This document shows, piece after piece, positions 45,611 to 54,249 of a stretch of DNA of 64,000 nt. Every line of letters starts with the position of its first letter. Within the stretch, counting starts at the first letter, position 1. A program made the translations under genes and the position numbers. The notes beneath the pieces are model-generated. The model saw nothing but the letters and a program-made list of their open reading frames with translations. It did not search any database and was not told where the DNA came from. The stretch is from an uncultured Collinsella sp. (GTDB lineage Bacteria; Actinomycetota; Coriobacteriia; Coriobacteriales; Coriobacteriaceae). The DNA lies in contig UQLA01000012.1 in assembly GCA_900541745.1 (NCBI GenBank), forward strand, positions 1-64,000, given 5' to 3'.

Positions 45611-45975
45611 AGACGCCCAGTCTGGGAGCAAACGATAGGAAAGCAATCAAACGAGAGGCCGTTCCAAAAGAATCCGGCGGTGCCGGATGCTTCGGGCAAA
45701 ACCTTCCGCAAATCGGTAAGGTCTTCCATCAACTTGCTCCAGCCCTCGCCCGGAGTCCGCTGCGCGGTAATGCAAAAACTCGGCATCCCTCGCATTCGCA
45801 TTACCGCTCCGCTCTCGCTACAGCGAATTTCTAACACTCAGCATCCTTCGCGTTAAAAATTCGCTTCCGCTCACGGTCTCCGCTGACACTACGACACCGC
45901 GAAGCCTTTCGCTCGAAACGAGGCCTCTCGTTTCGTGTCTACGCTACGCTCCGCCCAATCACCGTTCCGGAGATT

Positions 45976-46039
45976 GCAAGATGTACGTAAATGGCCATAA
46001 TTACATGTAAACATGAACTATGGCCATTTACGATCTTGC
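45976..46039. other. oriT-like inverted repeat
   Basis: Left arm 45976-45999 and right arm 46019-46039 pair over 21 bases apart from a three-base bulge. Several smaller palindromes follow (TTTTCCC-n-GGGAAAA, GTTTCGCGCGAAAC, TTTCGGAG-n-CTCCGAAA) up to a MobC-like gene. This is the usual look of a transfer origin. The preceding 45611-45975 shows no supported gene. Confidence 0.55.
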
Positions 46040-46174
46040 TTTTCCCTCCTACGGGAAAAGAAAACAGGCAAAGCCGAGTTCCGTTTCGCGCGAAACGGTT
46101 TTGCATCCGAGAAAAACTCGGCGCACCTTTCCAAATCTTGTTTCGGAGGCCACTCCGAAACTGAAGGGATGAAA

Positions 46175-46816
46175 ATGAGACGAAGCGAGAAAGTCGAAGC
46201 GACGTTGACCCCTGGAGAAAAAGAAACCCTTCAACAACTTTGTGACGAAGCCGGTTGCACAGAAGCTGAACTAATCCGCTCCGTTTTGATTAACCGTTCG
46301 ATTTCTCTCGACGATCTTGAGACTGGCAAGAAAACTGAACGCGTAAAAAATAAAACGCTGCAGAAACAGGGGCGCAAACACGCGTCGGAAAAAACTGACG
46401 AGCGCGGTGAAGCCATCGCCGAGAAACACGACGTTTCGTTTCATGTGATGCTGACCGCTCCAGAAAAAAAGGCGATCGAACAGCGGGCGGCAGTGCTTGG
46501 CGTCTCTGTAAGCGAGTTAGTTCGCCGCAGCGCGATCTACGGAAAGATTGAATCATTCAATTTCGATATTGCTGAAGTTGAAAAACTCCATCATGAGTTA
46601 TTGAAGGAAGGAACGAACCTCAATCAGCTGATGTATTTTGTGAACGCCCAGGGGCTTCCCGCGTACAACGAGAAAGCTGTTTTCCGCACACTCGAAAAGG
46701 TTTACCAAAATGCTCGAAAGGTCGACCGGTTCATCGAGGAACTTGAAAAGCGTTATCACGTTGACTATGTTCCCCACGACTATCTGGCAGATGAACCAGA
46801 CAACAGAAATCTTTAA
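46175..46816 (+). CDS. MobC-like relaxosome protein with two ribbon-helix-helix segments
   Basis: 213 residues. Two similar DNA-binding segments, VEATLTPGEKETLQQLCDEA (about 6-45) and FHVMLTAPEKKAIEQRAAVL (about 92-128), are followed by the MobC-type motif GTNLNQLMYFVN near 155. MobC binds oriT and helps the relaxase open DNA. Start at 46175 has AAGGG six bases upstream; ATG at 46169 is also possible. No relaxase gene follows, which is unusual. Confidence 0.82.
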   Translation: MRRSEKVEATLTPGEKETLQQLCDEAGCTEAELIRSVLINRSISLDDLETGKKTERVKNKTLQKQGRKHASEKTDERGEAIAEKHDVSFHVMLTAPEKKAIEQRAAVLGVSVSELVRRSAIYGKIESFNFDIAEVEKLHHELLKEGTNLNQLMYFVNAQGLPAYNEKAVFRTLEKVYQNARKVDRFIEELEKRYHVDYVPHDYLADEPDNRNL

Positions 46817-47012
46817 GTCGGAACACAGCTGGATCAGTTTTGCAATTGAGTGCAATTACTCGTTTAGTTAATTCCAATATTTCAAAAAACGTCTTTCGGA
46901 AAAGGAAGGGAATGATTTTATATATCTGAGGACGTTCAGCTATAACTACTCCGCAAAATCGAAAAGGGTCGAACCGAAGTGGAATGTGAGCGCGCAAGGA
47001 GATGCGGAATCG

Positions 47013-47639
47013 ATGAGAGCCTCAAAAAAAATTACTGCAGTGTTATCATCTTTCATCCTCTCTATTCTTCCATTTCTGATTCTATGGGCGGCTTGGTCAG
47101 TCCTCCCTGATACAATTCCCGCTCATTGGAGTGGGGGTGTGGTTGATCGATGGGGTAATAAGCTTGAATTGCTGGTTGTTCCGCTGTTTTCTCTGATTGG
47201 TTCTATTGCAATTTCTGTGTACCTTATTGTTTCCACGCGGCGAAGAGAGTTCGCGGATTTCTCTGTTCGAATGCGACGGGACTTTGTTGCGTGCTATATT
47301 TCTAGTCTTCTTTTATCGACAACCTGCTCAGTGATAATTGCCGTTTGGGTTCAGTTGATTCTTACGCAAAACACTACGGTTGATGGGGGGCTTGGGCTAT
47401 CGATCCTGTATTCCCTTCCCGGGCTATATGTGATCTTGTGCGCTTTGCCGCCTTTTTATGCGAGCGGCGAGAGCAAAAAGGCAGAGCGCCTGATAACAGT
47501 TCTTATTGGCGGCGCGGAGATTGTTCTTTGTGGAATAGTGCTTGAAGGTTCGGCTGCCTCTTATGCGATGATTGGACTGATGATTCTGTTCTGTGCGTTT
47601 GAGATTGTGTCACAGGTAAGGGATAGCCGGTCCTTATGA
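47013..47639 (+). CDS. DUF1648-type integral membrane protein
   Basis: 208 residues, about six membrane helices. The N-terminal region (LPDTIPAHWSGGVVDRWGNK) matches the DUF1648 pattern found in SdpI-like and other Gram-positive membrane proteins. GGAG lies ten bases before the ATG; a GTG at 46986 is an alternative start. AT-rich relative to the host. Could be an immunity or transport protein; nothing proves it. Confidence 0.75.
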   Translation: MRASKKITAVLSSFILSILPFLILWAAWSVLPDTIPAHWSGGVVDRWGNKLELLVVPLFSLIGSIAISVYLIVSTRRREFADFSVRMRRDFVACYISSLLLSTTCSVIIAVWVQLILTQNTTVDGGLGLSILYSLPGLYVILCALPPFYASGESKKAERLITVLIGGAEIVLCGIVLEGSAASYAMIGLMILFCAFEIVSQVRDSRSL

Positions 47640-48838
47640 GTTGAATTACGCGCGTGCGGATATAAAGGTTGGCATGTTAAGCTGGTCGTTTTCTCGTTCT
47701 GGGACATTTGCAGTAGGATGAGTGGGACTAGGCGCGCTGCGGTGCGATGGTGACGGTTGAGACTTGTATCGCTGCAAATCCGCTGATGCACATTTTGCTA
47801 TTGGGCTTGAAGGTGGGACCGACAGGCCTTTGTTTGGGATGTTCTGGTCGTCCAACGCGTGTTGCACGGCTTTATATTGTTACGCTCGTTCGGCGCTCCG
47901 TTGGAGCATTTCCGGGTTTGTCGGCATCATAACTTGGACAAGTGACACGCTTGCCGGGACGGTTGTAACGCCGCGCCGGTTCCGTGTGCTCCTTCGTTGT
48001 TGGCCTGTCCAGCCGGGGGCGGATTCGGCCTCATGTTGTGGCGCACGGCCTTCAGGGGCTTCCCCTGGCGAGTTATGTTCGTCCGTATGGGTAAGGGTCG
48101 GGTTGAGCTGACAATCCCGTGTTGGAAGGGGCTTACACCACGCGCGCGATGACAGAGATTGAGTGGCTGGGCGGCCGTGTGACGAAGGTGCCGGAGTTCG
48201 CCCTGGGCGATGCGTTCGGCGAGAGCGTCCAGGCGGAGCTCGATTTCGGGTTCGACGATGTGTTGGAGGGCCTTTGGGTCGAGGTGCGCCATCATGAGCC
48301 GGATGAGGACTCGGACGGCTCATGATGGCGCACCTCGACCGCGTCTTCTGCATCCTTTACGAGGCGCAGCCGAGGGTCTGCCGCGTCGCGGGGGAGCTCG
48401 TGAACCTTTCGCGGGCCTGCGCGTTGTCCTGTCTCATGCTCGGATCTCCCTACCCGCCAGGCGCCCTCGAGGCCCTGGCCGCGTGCGCTCGATACCTCTG
48501 CGGTCCGGCTTTCACGTCCGACCTCGCCGCCCGCGCCCGCGCGCGGATCCCATCCGGCCTCACGCGCTTGAATATCGAGCTGAGCCCAAACGATGACCCA
48601 CACCCCATCGGTCTTCATGATGATGCCTCGATGAGCCAGCTCGCCCAGAGCTTTCGATACAGTCGGTTGAGTCGAACAGACTTTTTTCGAGCTTGTCCTG
48701 ACGCATGAAAAGACCTTTTGTAAGTTCTTTTCCGTTGGCATCCTTCCTATTAGGCCCCAAGGATGACGATTCCAATACGGACGACACCAAAACCGGCATC
48801 GACGGTTCCATGGACGATTCGGATTCAAAATAGGCCTG
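47640..48838. other. 1.2-kb stretch without a confident gene
   Basis: Open frames on both strands are short and overlap each other. On the minus strand around 48600-48720 the text QPTVSKALGELAHRGIIMK reads like a winged-helix fragment of a replication or regulator protein, but the flanking frames do not continue it. I see this as a decayed area, with the perfect repeat at 48277-48340 in its middle. Confidence 0.5.
48277..48340. repeat. perfect 24-bp inverted repeat with 16-base loop
   Basis: Arms 48277-48300 and 48317-48340 are fully complementary. In both outward directions the repeat starts an open frame MMAHLD, and inward it reads VEVRHHEP. It could be two converging copies of one gene end or two diverging copies of one gene start. 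Confidence 0.75.
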
Positions 48839-49294
48839 TTAGTTGAGCCACTTCTTTGCCGGTGTCGTATACGAAACCGCTATACCCGCGGCAATTGCCA
48901 TGAGACAGCTCACGATGAATCCGAACTCATACTTCAAAACGTTTGTTGCGGTCAGGGCGATAATCAACACAGTCGCAATTTGCGGAATTATCATTATTAC
49001 GAAGAGATTGATTCCTTGTTTGGCCGAAGTCGCTGAGTGAGTCTGGCTTCGTTGATTCAGGTTGTAGCTGACAACAAAAGCGATCAGTTCGCTTGATACG
49101 GGGCCGACTACATAGAAAAAGATTGCGTCAATGAAGCCTATAGTGTTGTAAGTGTTGTAAGTTGTTTCGCCGGAAAAAACAGCGTATAAAGCATATCAAA
49201 ATCTTGGCTGATTCATGTATGAGTAGGAGAAGACCAAGAGCGTCAATATTGCTACTAGCAGAAGTGCATTCAGGATAAATCGTTTGCTTTTCAT
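48839..49294 (-). pseudogene. membrane protein gene broken by an in-frame TGA
   Basis: The minus strand has a fine ribosome site (GGAAGGAGCGATCG) before ATG at 49294 and codes 32 residues (MKSKRFILNALLLVAILTLL...), then TGA at 49198-49196. The same frame stays open for 118 more codons with three further hydrophobic segments (FIDAIFFYVVG, INLFVIMIIPQIATVLIIAL, FIVSCLMAIAAGIAVSY) and ends TAA at 48839. The pattern is one small four-helix membrane protein with a nonsense mutation. Family unknown. Confidence 0.75.
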
Positions 49295-49388
49295 CGATCG
49301 CTCCTTCCGGGTGACTCTTATATGTAATTCTACAATAGCCATTATTTTCAAAGAATATGACTGTCCTAAATAACGTGCACTTTCGCTG

Positions 49389-49418
49389 GAGGGTCGCTGT
49401 TTGGCGGTCCTCTTTTTT
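49389..49418 (+). terminator. intrinsic terminator-like hairpin
   Basis: GAGGGTCGC and GCGGTCCTC pair except for two central bases, followed by six T. It points rightward between the broken membrane gene and the 41-residue gene; the transcript it ends is unclear. Confidence 0.55.
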
Positions 49419-49536
49419 GCACAGGCGCGGTGGGATGGTAATATCGGGCGGGAGTCAGCCGCTCTGATAGAATCGTCCTTGCTGTCGGCAGCCCTCGTGC
49501 CGGGCAGAGCCCTCCATTTGATGGGAGGTGATGCCC

Positions 49537-49662
49537 ATGACCGATTTCACCGAGCTCGTGAAGCTCCTGACCGCTACGGTCTCGCTCCTCACGGCCCTTG
49601 TCGGCCTTTCCAAGGCACTCAAGCAGGGTTCGAAGCCCAAAAAGAAAGGCCACCGTCGCTAA
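49537..49662 (+). CDS. 41-residue hydrophobic/basic peptide, possible type I toxin
   Basis: Starts MTDFTELVKLLTATVSLLTA, one membrane-length helix, then a basic tail (KQGSKPKKKGHRR). GGGAGGTGATGCCC before the ATG is a strong ribosome site. Size, helix and tail resemble holin-like or TxpA-type toxins annotated in Firmicutes, but no antitoxin RNA can be shown. The 263 bases that follow hold no other gene. Confidence 0.6.
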   Translation: MTDFTELVKLLTATVSLLTALVGLSKALKQGSKPKKKGHRR

Positions 49663-50064
49663 GACGATGACCCAACTTCATTAAGCAACGGCTCTGCCCA
49701 GCTCTCTACAACTTGGGCTGCCGTCGGCACCATTTTACCCTCCTGACGAGGAATTCGTCCATATTTCAAAAATCAAATCCTGTTCGCGCGTGGGCGTAAA
49801 CTTTTAGTTGGGCAAATCCGGCAGATTGGAGCTTGAAACATGAGGGATATGCACCTCATGTCGCTCATAAAACGTCTCCTGACCTCGAAGGAGAACGTTT
49901 TTTAGCGACAGAAGGAGACATAAATATGATCTGGTTTACCAGCGACACCCACTTCGGGCATGAGAACGTGCTGAGGTTCACCGACCGCCCGTGGGAGACG
50001 ATTTGGCAGATGAACGACGCCATCGTCGACAGCATCAACGGCAGGGTCGCCGCGGACGACGAAC

Positions 50065-51224
50065 TGAACTGCACCCCAAAACTTGGACGGCTTAAATAAA
50101 AGCTACTGGAGTGGGAAGGATAAACTGGACTTTCTTTTAAGGATCCTCAAGCGTATTGCCGCTCGTATTCCACTGGAGACATGTAGCCCAGGGTGGAATG
50201 CATGCGCACCCTATTGTAATAGAGCTCTATGTACTTGAAGATGTCCTGCTTGGCCTCGTCCCTCGTCCCATAGCTCCTCTCTTTCACCAATTCCCTTTTC
50301 AGCGTCTTGAAGAACGACTCGGCCACCGCGTTGTCCAGCGGCGTGCCGGGCCTTGATACCGACTGGACTATGCCATGCGAGTCCAGACACCGCTGGAAGG
50401 AACGGGAGGTGTACTGCGCGCCCTGATCGTCATGGAAGACGAGGCTGCCGTCATCTGGCGGACCCTCCCTGCCGACCGCCTGCTCCATCGCGTCGATCGC
50501 GACCTTCTCGGTGATGCGCTCGGACATTGACCAGCCCACGACCTTGCGGGAGAAGGCGTCTATCACGGCTGCGAGATAGAGCCACCCTTCTCTTGTGGGT
50601 ATGTAGGTGATGTCGCCCACCCAAAGCCTGTTGCGCTCGCCCACGGTGAAAGCGCGCTCTACCAGGTTCAACCGAGGGTCTCCCGGCTCGACCTTCTTCT
50701 GGATGCGGTGTTTTCGGGTCGCGCCCTTTCCGGCAAGTCCGAGCTTCTGCATGATGCGGAGCACGCGCTTCTCGCTCACGACGATGCCGCTTTTTCGCAG
50801 TTCGCGGTTGATGCGCCGGTAGCCGTAACGGCCCTTGTGCCGCTCGAAGGCCTCGACGACGAAACCTTCGATCGCCTCCCGCTCTATCTGGGCGTCGGAC
50901 TTCTTCCGGCCGAGATACTCGTAGAAACCGGATTTCGAGACTTTCATCAGCCCGCATGCCTTCTTGATGGGGCCGATCTCGCCCCTATGCTCTTTGAGGA
51001 ACTCGAACCTCACGCATGGTCTTGACTCAAGAAGGCCCGGAAATTTTTTAGTATCTCGTTCTCGCGCTCGAGCTCCTCGACCTTCTTCTTGAGCTTCACG
51101 ATCTCGTAGTCCTTGTTGATCTTCGGGGAGCCGTTTCCGGGGAACGCGCCGTCTCCCATCTCCTCGTATTCGCGGGCCCAAAAGCCTCCCATTTCTCATG
51201 TCCAAGAAATGGGAGGCAGTTCAA
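50065..51224 (-). mobile_element. IS3-family insertion sequence (IS150-like), 1160 bp
   Basis: Ends are imperfect inverted repeats, TGAACTGC-n-CCCA-n3-CTTGGAC at the left and its counterpart at the right (19 of 23 bases). Flanked by AAC at 50062-50064 and 51225-51227, a 3-bp target duplication. Carries orfA and orfB on the minus strand with a slip site between them. Confidence 0.92.
50147..51192 (-). CDS. IS3-family transposase OrfA/OrfB, -1 frameshift
   Basis: OrfA (51192-51010, 60 residues) has only a leucine-zipper segment (IVKLKKKVEELERENEILKN) and lacks the usual N-terminal HTH. At the A6-T slip site (51045-51050 on the plus strand reads six T) a -1 shift joins it to OrfB, ending at 50147. 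OrfB has HTH_21 (about YGYRRINREL) and the rve integrase domain with the DDE residues in WVGDITYIP, FHDDQGAQYT and AVAESFFKTLKREL. Complete and possibly active, unless the short OrfA disables DNA binding. Confidence 0.88.
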
Positions 51225-51722
51225 ACTCTACATCCTGGGGGATTTCTCATTCAAGATGACCGCCCAGGACGCCTACGGGCTGCGCAAGCAGATCGCCTGC
51301 AGGCGCATCCACCTCGTCCCGGGAAACCACGACAAGGACTGGACCCAGCCGGCGGTCGCTGGCGCCTTCACCGTGGAGCCGCCGATCTGCGTGCTCAAGA
51401 TCGACGGGCAGAAGATCGTCCTGTGCCATTACCCCATGGCCGACTGGCAGGGCATGAGCCATGGATCGTGGCACCTCCACGGGCACATCCACAGCAGCGG
51501 CGGCGCGTACAACGAGTTCAACCGCAAGCAGGGGCTTCTGCGCTACGACGTCGGCTGCGATGCCAACGGGCACTCCCCGGTGAGCCTCGACGAGCTGAGG
51601 GAATGGTTCGCCGGAGTCGACGAGCCGTGCGGCCGGGTGAAATGGCCCTGGTGGGTCAACGAGACCGGCGACAGGCAGGTCGAGCGCGAGCTGGCGGCGT
51701 ACAAGAGGGAAGAGGCGATCCG

Positions 51723-52448
51723 ATGACGGTCTATGTGACAGGCGACATCCACAGTGGGCTTGACATGCAAAAGCTCCGCGACTGGGAGCTTGGGGATGGC
51801 CTTACCGGCGACGACTATCTCATCGTTGCCGGTGACTTTGGCTTTCCGTGGAACTTCTCTGCCGAGGAATGCGCCGACATCGCCTGGCTGGAGTCGCGCC
51901 CCTACACGGTACTGTTCGTCGACGGCAACCACGAGCGCTTCGACCACTGGGGGGAGCGCCCCATGGAGCCGTGGCGCGGCGGGCTGACGCAACGTTTATC
52001 GGATACTTCGCCCATCCGCCGCCTCATGCGCGGGGAGGTCTTCGAGCTCGACGGATCGACGGTCTTCACCATGGGCGGTGCCACGAGCGTGGACAGGGAA
52101 TACCGCGTGCCGTATTCCAGCTGGTGGCCTCAGGAGCTCCCGGACGAGCGCGATTTCGATACCGCGCGGGCAAAGCTCGACGAGGTCGGCTGGAAGGTCG
52201 ACTGCGTCATCACCCATACCTGCTCGACGCGCATGCTCTCGCCGACGCTCTACCCGGACCTAGGCTGGGAGCGCCCTGATGTGGACCGGCTGACCGGATT
52301 CCTCGACGAGCTCGAGGACCGCCTGGACTACAAGCGCTGGTATTACGGCCATTTTCACCGAGACGGCAACCCGGACGAACGTCATACCGTGCTATACGAC
52401 CGGATCGTGAGGCTCGGGGACAAACTCCTGCCGTGGGGTTCGTTCTGA
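51723..52448 (+). CDS. metallophosphoesterase 2
   Basis: 241 residues, calcineurin-like. Metal ligands in VTGDIHSG (Asp9, His11), AGDFGF (Asp near 44), DGNHERFDHW (Asn/His near 73), THTCS (His near 163) and GHFH (near 210). Starts inside the stop of metallophosphoesterase 1 (ATGA) and ends inside the start of number 3 (TGATG), so all three are one translation-coupled unit. Cytosolic; the substrate may be a nucleotide, nucleic acid or phosphoprotein and is not known. Confidence 0.9.
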   Translation: MTVYVTGDIHSGLDMQKLRDWELGDGLTGDDYLIVAGDFGFPWNFSAEECADIAWLESRPYTVLFVDGNHERFDHWGERPMEPWRGGLTQRLSDTSPIRRLMRGEVFELDGSTVFTMGGATSVDREYRVPYSSWWPQELPDERDFDTARAKLDEVGWKVDCVITHTCSTRMLSPTLYPDLGWERPDVDRLTGFLDELEDRLDYKRWYYGHFHRDGNPDERHTVLYDRIVRLGDKLLPWGSF

Positions 52449-53185
52449 TGGCTATCTATGTGACAGGCGACGTGCACGGCAGGGCCGAGTACGGGGCCAG
52501 CAGGTTCGCCTTCAGGTTTTGGCCGCTGGGCCGGACCCTGACGCGCGATGACGCGGTGATCGTGGCCGGCGATTTCGGCTTTGTCTGGGATGGATCCAAC
52601 GCCGAGAAATACTGGCTCGACTGGTTCGAATCGAAGCCGTGGACCACGTGTTTCGTAGACGGCAACCATGAGAACCACCACGCCCTGGCAGAACTGCCGG
52701 TGCGGGAGTGGAGCGGCGGTCTCGTCCATGAGGCGCGACCGCACGTGCTGCACCTGATGCGTGGAGAGGTGTTCGACATCGACGGGCTCACGGTCCTTGC
52801 CATGGGCGGCGCCGCGAGCAACGACAGGCAGAATCGCAGGGAGGGGAGGAGCTGGTGGCCCGAGGAGATGCCGAGCGAGGAGGAGATGGACCACTGCCGC
52901 GCCTCGCTTGACCGCGTGGGCTGGAGGGTCGATTGCGTTGTGACTCACGAGGCCCCTGCTGCCCTTGCTGAGGTGCTGTGCCGCGAGCATGGACGCGGGT
53001 ATCGTGGCGACCGGCTGCAAACTTTCCTGGGCGAGCTCGACGGGCGGCTCGGCTACCGAGCCTGGTTCTTCGGCCACTACCACGGCGACAAATGGTGCGA
53101 CGCCAGGCATCGCCTTATCTACCGAGACATCGTGCCGATCGAAGATGCTGCACCCGGCTCTAGGAACCTTCTAGAAGTGCTCTAG
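52448..53185 (+). CDS. metallophosphoesterase 3
   Basis: 245 residues, clearly paralogous to metallophosphoesterase 2: VTGDVHGR, VAGDFGFVW, VDGNHENHHAL, MRGEVFDIDG, MGGAASNDRQ, CVVTHEAP and GHYH all align with it. Start shares one base with the preceding stop. It ends within a perfect 16-bp hairpin (53160-53196). Whether the three enzymes act on the same or successive substrates is open. Confidence 0.9.
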   Translation: MAIYVTGDVHGRAEYGASRFAFRFWPLGRTLTRDDAVIVAGDFGFVWDGSNAEKYWLDWFESKPWTTCFVDGNHENHHALAELPVREWSGGLVHEARPHVLHLMRGEVFDIDGLTVLAMGGAASNDRQNRREGRSWWPEEMPSEEEMDHCRASLDRVGWRVDCVVTHEAPAALAEVLCREHGRGYRGDRLQTFLGELDGRLGYRAWFFGHYHGDKWCDARHRLIYRDIVPIEDAAPGSRNLLEVL

Positions 53186-53196
53186 AAGGTTCCTAG
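53160..53196. terminator. perfect 16-bp hairpin between convergent genes
   Basis: CTAGGAACCTTCTAGA, loop AGTGC, and exact complement. The stop codon of metallophosphoesterase 3 lies in the right arm. No T-tract on the plus strand, so it may block readthrough by structure, or protect the 3' end. Confidence 0.6.
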
Positions 53197-53227
53197 AAAT
53201 CAGCCGCCTGACAGGAGAGGTGCGGGG

Positions 53228-53797
53228 CTACTCACCTTTCATCTGGGTCATGACCTCGATCTTGGCCTCGGCCACGGCCGCACGCTGCTCGGAGGCGGCA
53301 AGGCAGTCCTTGAGGGCGGCGACCTCGGCCATCAGGTCGCGCTGGGCCAGGAGTGCGTCGTTCAACTCGGCTTGGGCTTTCAGCGCGGCGTCACGCTCGC
53401 CGCGCAGGCGCTCGATCTCATCGACCATGGCCACGGCCTCGGCATGGAGCTGGACGACCTGCCTGTCGAGCTCCCTGGCATCGGCGAGGTATCTGACGCT
53501 CGCGGCGTGGAGCTCGTTGTTCTCGAGCTCGAGGCTCGCGGTATCGAGCTCGAACTTCTCCTCGATAAAGGCAACCCGCTCATTGCAGTCGGCCTCAAGT
53601 CTTTCGTTCCGGTCTCTCGCCTCGACGAGCTTGCGGTTGAATTCGTCGAGCTGGGCCCTGAGCAACGCGTTCTCGGTCCTGAGGTCGCCCGTCTCGTGCA
53701 GCAGCTTCTCCCGCCACGTCGCCTCGATCCGCTCGGCGGCCTCATCGAGGACGGACTTCACGCCGTAGATCTCCCTGATTTTCTTCTCGTTTGCCAT
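53228..53797 (-). CDS. coiled-coil protein of unknown function
   Basis: 189 residues, almost wholly helical, with Glu/Leu/Ala heptads from about residue 25 to 180 (RTENALLRAQLDEFNRKL, DEIERLRGERDAALKAQ). No signal or membrane segment. MANEKK start has GGAG ten bases upstream. Convergent with the phosphoesterase genes. Similar lone coiled-coil proteins occur in phages and mobile elements; a scaffold role is only a guess. Confidence 0.72.
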   Translation of the reverse strand: MANEKKIREIYGVKSVLDEAAERIEATWREKLLHETGDLRTENALLRAQLDEFNRKLVEARDRNERLEADCNERVAFIEEKFELDTASLELENNELHAASVRYLADARELDRQVVQLHAEAVAMVDEIERLRGERDAALKAQAELNDALLAQRDLMAEVAALKDCLAASEQRAAVAEAKIEVMTQMKGE

Positions 53798-53920
53798 GGT
53801 GCGGCACTCCAATCAACAACGGGCATGGCTCCGCCATGCCATATGGCTGGGAACAATGCACGGCCGCTGTTGATTTGTGTTCGCCCTGCGATCGGTGAGT
53901 TCTAAAAGGCGTCTCAAGTC

Positions 53921-54208
53921 ATGCGTTCACGCAGGTTTTCGGTTGGAGAAATACCGCACGTTTTCATGGTAACACGTGCCTTAAAGAACGGGCGGCCATA
54001 TCGATTCGTTGTAAATAGCGTCTACGACGTGTTGGTGGCAGGAGGTGAGGGCGTTAAAGATGTCGAGAATGATTGTGGGAGTATTTTAGATACAGGCATG
54101 AGAAAGGGTCGAATCGAAGTGTCTGGCCGGACGCCAATTGTCCGGGAACTGTTTCGGTTCGACCCTGCTTCATTCTACATCCGCGGCATGTTCTTGTGGG
54201 CATCCTGA
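53921..54208 (+). CDS. doubtful small ORF
   Basis: 95 residues without a recognisable family or a good ribosome site. A large hairpin (54105-54166) lies inside it, which makes coding less likely. The whole gap 53798-54249 otherwise holds nothing certain. Confidence 0.25.
   Translation: MRSRRFSVGEIPHVFMVTRALKNGRPYRFVVNSVYDVLVAGGEGVKDVENDCGSILDTGMRKGRIEVSGRTPIVRELFRFDPASFYIRGMFLWAS
54105..54166. repeat. AGGGTCGAA hairpin, third copy at 46965
   Basis: AGGGTCGAATCGAAGTG at 54105-54121 faces TTCGGTTCGACCCT at 54153-54166, with an inner GGAC/GTCC pair. AGGGTCGAACCGAAGTG also occurs at 46965-46981, just before the DUF1648 gene. The repeat is internal to the element. Confidence 0.55.
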
Positions 54209-54249
54209 CGGTGACCGACTCTCACGACCTCGATAGTCGGTTTGTGGGC

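Larger units (their letters stand above)
49926..51726 (+). pseudogene. metallophosphoesterase 1, interrupted by an IS and frameshifted
   Basis: The left part (49926-50064) codes MIWFTSDTHFGHENVLRF...ADDE and the right part (51228-51726) continues LYILG, DFSF, LVPGNHDKDW, LCHYPM and GHIH, giving all five metal-binding motifs of calcineurin-like phosphoesterases. Between them sits a 1160-bp IS with a 3-bp duplication AAC. Removing the IS restores DDELYILG, but one G is missing from the GGGG run at 51238-51241, shifting frame before GDF. So the gene has two lesions. Its last codons overlap the start of the next phosphoesterase (ATGA). Intact size would be about 212 residues. Confidence 0.88.

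Noticed and set aside
45370..45837. Minus-strand ORF overlapping the end of the Trp-rich exported-protein gene, with protein-like text around 45640-45790
   Set aside because: It overlaps a well supported gene on the other strand, has no ribosome site and no recognised family; at best a remnant.
49196..49198. TGA as a selenocysteine codon in the broken membrane gene
   Set aside because: No SECIS-like hairpin follows directly and the local residues (PRF before, YALY after) do not fit a redox site.
53921..54208. A possible transcription unit using the 54105-54166 hairpin as terminator
   Set aside because: No T-tract follows and no convincing gene precedes it; kept only as a repeat.
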